Of a DNA stretch of 6,870 bases, positions 5,576 through 6,870 are shown piece after piece. Source of the stretch: a bacterium (lineage in GTDB: Bacteria > Cyanobacteriota > Vampirovibrionia > Gastranaerophilales > Gastranaerophilaceae); NCBI GenBank assembly GCA_017541565.1, contig JAFXYU010000081.1, forward strand, positions 1 to 6,870, read 5' to 3'. Position 1 is the first letter of the stretch. Each line of letters starts with the position of its first letter. The translations under genes and the position numbers were made by a program. The notes under the pieces were generated by a model. The model was not told the origin of the DNA, made no database searches, and was given only the letters and a program-made list of their open reading frames with translations.

Positions 5576-6870
5576 TCTGTCATTTTTAAGGTTTCGTATT
5601 TTTTTCTTGTTGAAATATCGACAGGGGAATATGGAGTGGAACAGGATATAAGTGCCAAAGCTAATGCCCAAAAGCGGTTAGCGTGTCCGTTTACTTCTGA
5701 TGTCTCGGCATCAAATCGTATATTCCCTGCCTTTGTTGTTACTTTACGAATTGAGTGTAAATCTTCTCTTATATCGTGTTCTGCCGGTATAAAGACAGAT
5801 TTATCTTCAAAATTTGTTCTGAGGTTGTATGCCATTTCCTCTTTGGATTTATTTGTGAACATAACAGCCTCAACTCTGTATTGTCCGAAATCTCTGACAG
5901 CTTGTTCTGCTAACTGCATACCCAAGCCGGTTGAGTCAATACAGCATCGTCTGAGTTTTGGATGTTTTAAGATTTCGGATATTATTTCGTATTGAATGTG
6001 GAACGGAGTTTTTTCCAATACCTTAACCATTCGTGTATATTTCACGTTTTCAAATCGTTCCACGCACCATATAACTGTTAAGTCTTTTCGTCTGCCGATA
6101 TCAATTCCGACATATAAATCGCCCTGAATATCCTCAAGCGGTTTTAATATATCTGTTTTTTCACAAGTTGCGATTAAATCGTAAGGTAAAAATGCACAGG
6201 CTTCGTCAATAGCAATACAGCAATATTCCTGAAACCATGTGTAATCATCAAAACAGTCTCGGCAAACTTCATCCAACCATTCCTGTCTTTCCTCCGGCGT
6301 GGTTTCTCTGCCGTAGATTTTATCAACAAGTCCCTCTTCAACTGCAAGTTGTATCGGCACTTTATGATGACTCCAATTTAATTTGTGTTTCATAACTTGG
6401 TCGAGGAATTTGTAATAAAGACAGTTTTGTCCGTTATGTGTTGATAGAATCCTTAACGGATATCCCCACGTTATACATGGTCGAGCAGCTTTCCAAAGCT
6501 CCATTGCTGATTTATGGAATGCAAACTCATCAAGTACGACTTTTCCGCCTTTAGAACGGAATCCTTTAGGATTTGATGATAGTGCGTTTATTTTGCATCC
6601 GTTTTTAAATTCTATAACGTAGGCTTTAATATCTTTTTCAACATCAATAATCACTTCGCCATAGGATTTTGTTGCTGTATCAAATAACTTCGCCCATTGT
6701 TCGCAATAATCAATATATTCTCTCGCAGCTGATTCATCTGCTGATGAGAACCAAACAGCAGGGACACGTTTATATACGCAGTCCCTGACATCTTCGTAAG
6801 ATTGGACATAAGTTGCTCCGATTCTTCGGGACTTTTCCCATATCTTTACTTTTGAATTATCTTCTAACCA
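5566..6870 (-). CDS. Terminase large subunit, Mu gp28-like, N terminus outside window
   Basis: This is the ATPase-nuclease motor that packages DNA into proheads. A GTG at 6654 is only an internal codon: the frame stays open to the window edge and its upstream part carries the ATPase site. 434 residues are visible. KSRRIGAT at 13-20 is a Walker A-like loop and VVLDE at 111-115 is Walker B. RILSTHNG at 140-147 is the coupling motif. The RNase H-like nuclease follows, with YVGIDIG (Asp257) and CIDSTGLG (Asp312). The last conserved block reads GHANRFWALALA, where an Asp is usual in large terminases, so Asn398 stands in its place. The C terminus is short after that (KKYETLKMTEAF). No small terminase, portal or capsid gene is next to it on the visible side. 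The family is confident; the Mu gp28 rather than P2 gpP assignment is from motif style. Confidence 0.93.
   Translation of the reverse strand, partial: WLEDNSKVKIWEKSRRIGATYVQSYEDVRDCVYKRVPAVWFSSADESAAREYIDYCEQWAKLFDTATKSYGEVIIDVEKDIKAYVIEFKNGCKINALSSNPKGFRSKGGKVVLDEFAFHKSAMELWKAARPCITWGYPLRILSTHNGQNCLYYKFLDQVMKHKLNWSHHKVPIQLAVEEGLVDKIYGRETTPEERQEWLDEVCRDCFDDYTWFQEYCCIAIDEACAFLPYDLIATCEKTDILKPLEDIQGDLYVGIDIGRRKDLTVIWCVERFENVKYTRMVKVLEKTPFHIQYEIISEILKHPKLRRCCIDSTGLGMQLAEQAVRDFGQYRVEAVMFTNKSKEEMAYNLRTNFEDKSVFIPAEHDIREDLHSIRKVTTKAGNIRFDAETSEVNGHANRFWALALALISCSTPYSPVDISTRKKYETLKMTEAF

Noticed and set aside
5561..5590. Intrinsic terminator after the terminase
   Set aside because: The inverted repeat is real, but the stem is AT-rich and short, and no T run follows directly on the transcribed strand.
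5483..5671. A 62-codon minus-strand ORF overlapping the end of the terminase
   Set aside because: It starts inside the terminase gene in another frame, runs through the repeat-rich gap, has no ribosome binding site and resembles no family. It is best explained as a shadow.
6652..6654. GTG at 6654 as the terminase start
   Set aside because: The frame continues upstream to the window edge and encodes the ATPase loop KSRRIGAT, so the GTG is internal.

Overview
The window is part of a contractile-tail (Myoviridae-type) bacteriophage or prophage genome. All confident genes are on the minus strand and read from high to low coordinates. The DNA is AT-rich (roughly 35-40% GC by eye), so the host is probably a low-GC bacterium. 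The tail genes are of the P2/R-type-pyocin kind, mostly known from Gram-negative hosts, but nothing here fixes the host lineage. No integrase, repressor, tRNA, att site, CRISPR array, insertion sequence or host gene is visible.

In transcription order the layout is as follows. (1) 6870-5566: a large terminase subunit of the Mu gp28-like kind, cut at its N terminus by the window edge. (2) 5565-5432: a non-coding gap with an imperfect palindrome, three tandem copies of a GTTGTTTAAA-like unit and a strong ribosome binding site. (3) 5431-4989: the tail assembly chaperone gpE, with a canonical -1 slippery heptamer GGGAAAG that leads into a second reading frame, giving a 147-residue E+E' type fusion; an annotation based on the zero frame alone would miss this second frame. 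(4) 4995-2452: an 847-residue tape measure protein. (5) 2452-2030: gpU. (6) 2030-1815: gpX. (7) 1814-1677: a 138-nt non-coding gap. (8) 1676-708: gpD hub protein. (9) 714-205: the gpV baseplate spike with a His-x-His tip. (10) 171-1: start of a gp25/gpW-like baseplate wedge protein, cut by the window edge.

These products act together. The chaperone pair coats and recruits the tape measure, which sets tail length. gpU caps the tail tube, while gpX, gpD, gpV and gp25/W build the baseplate hub, spike and wedge. The terminase packages DNA. Most junctions in the tail block overlap by 1-7 nt, as expected for one translationally coupled operon. The U-X-D order matches R-type pyocins. The unusual points are the terminase lying directly before the tail chaperone, with no portal, capsid, sheath or tube gene between, and V-W following D.

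I see no wholly new biological system. The most valuable items are the cryptic frameshift product, an Asp-to-Asn change at a likely terminase nuclease position, and the two structured intergenic gaps.
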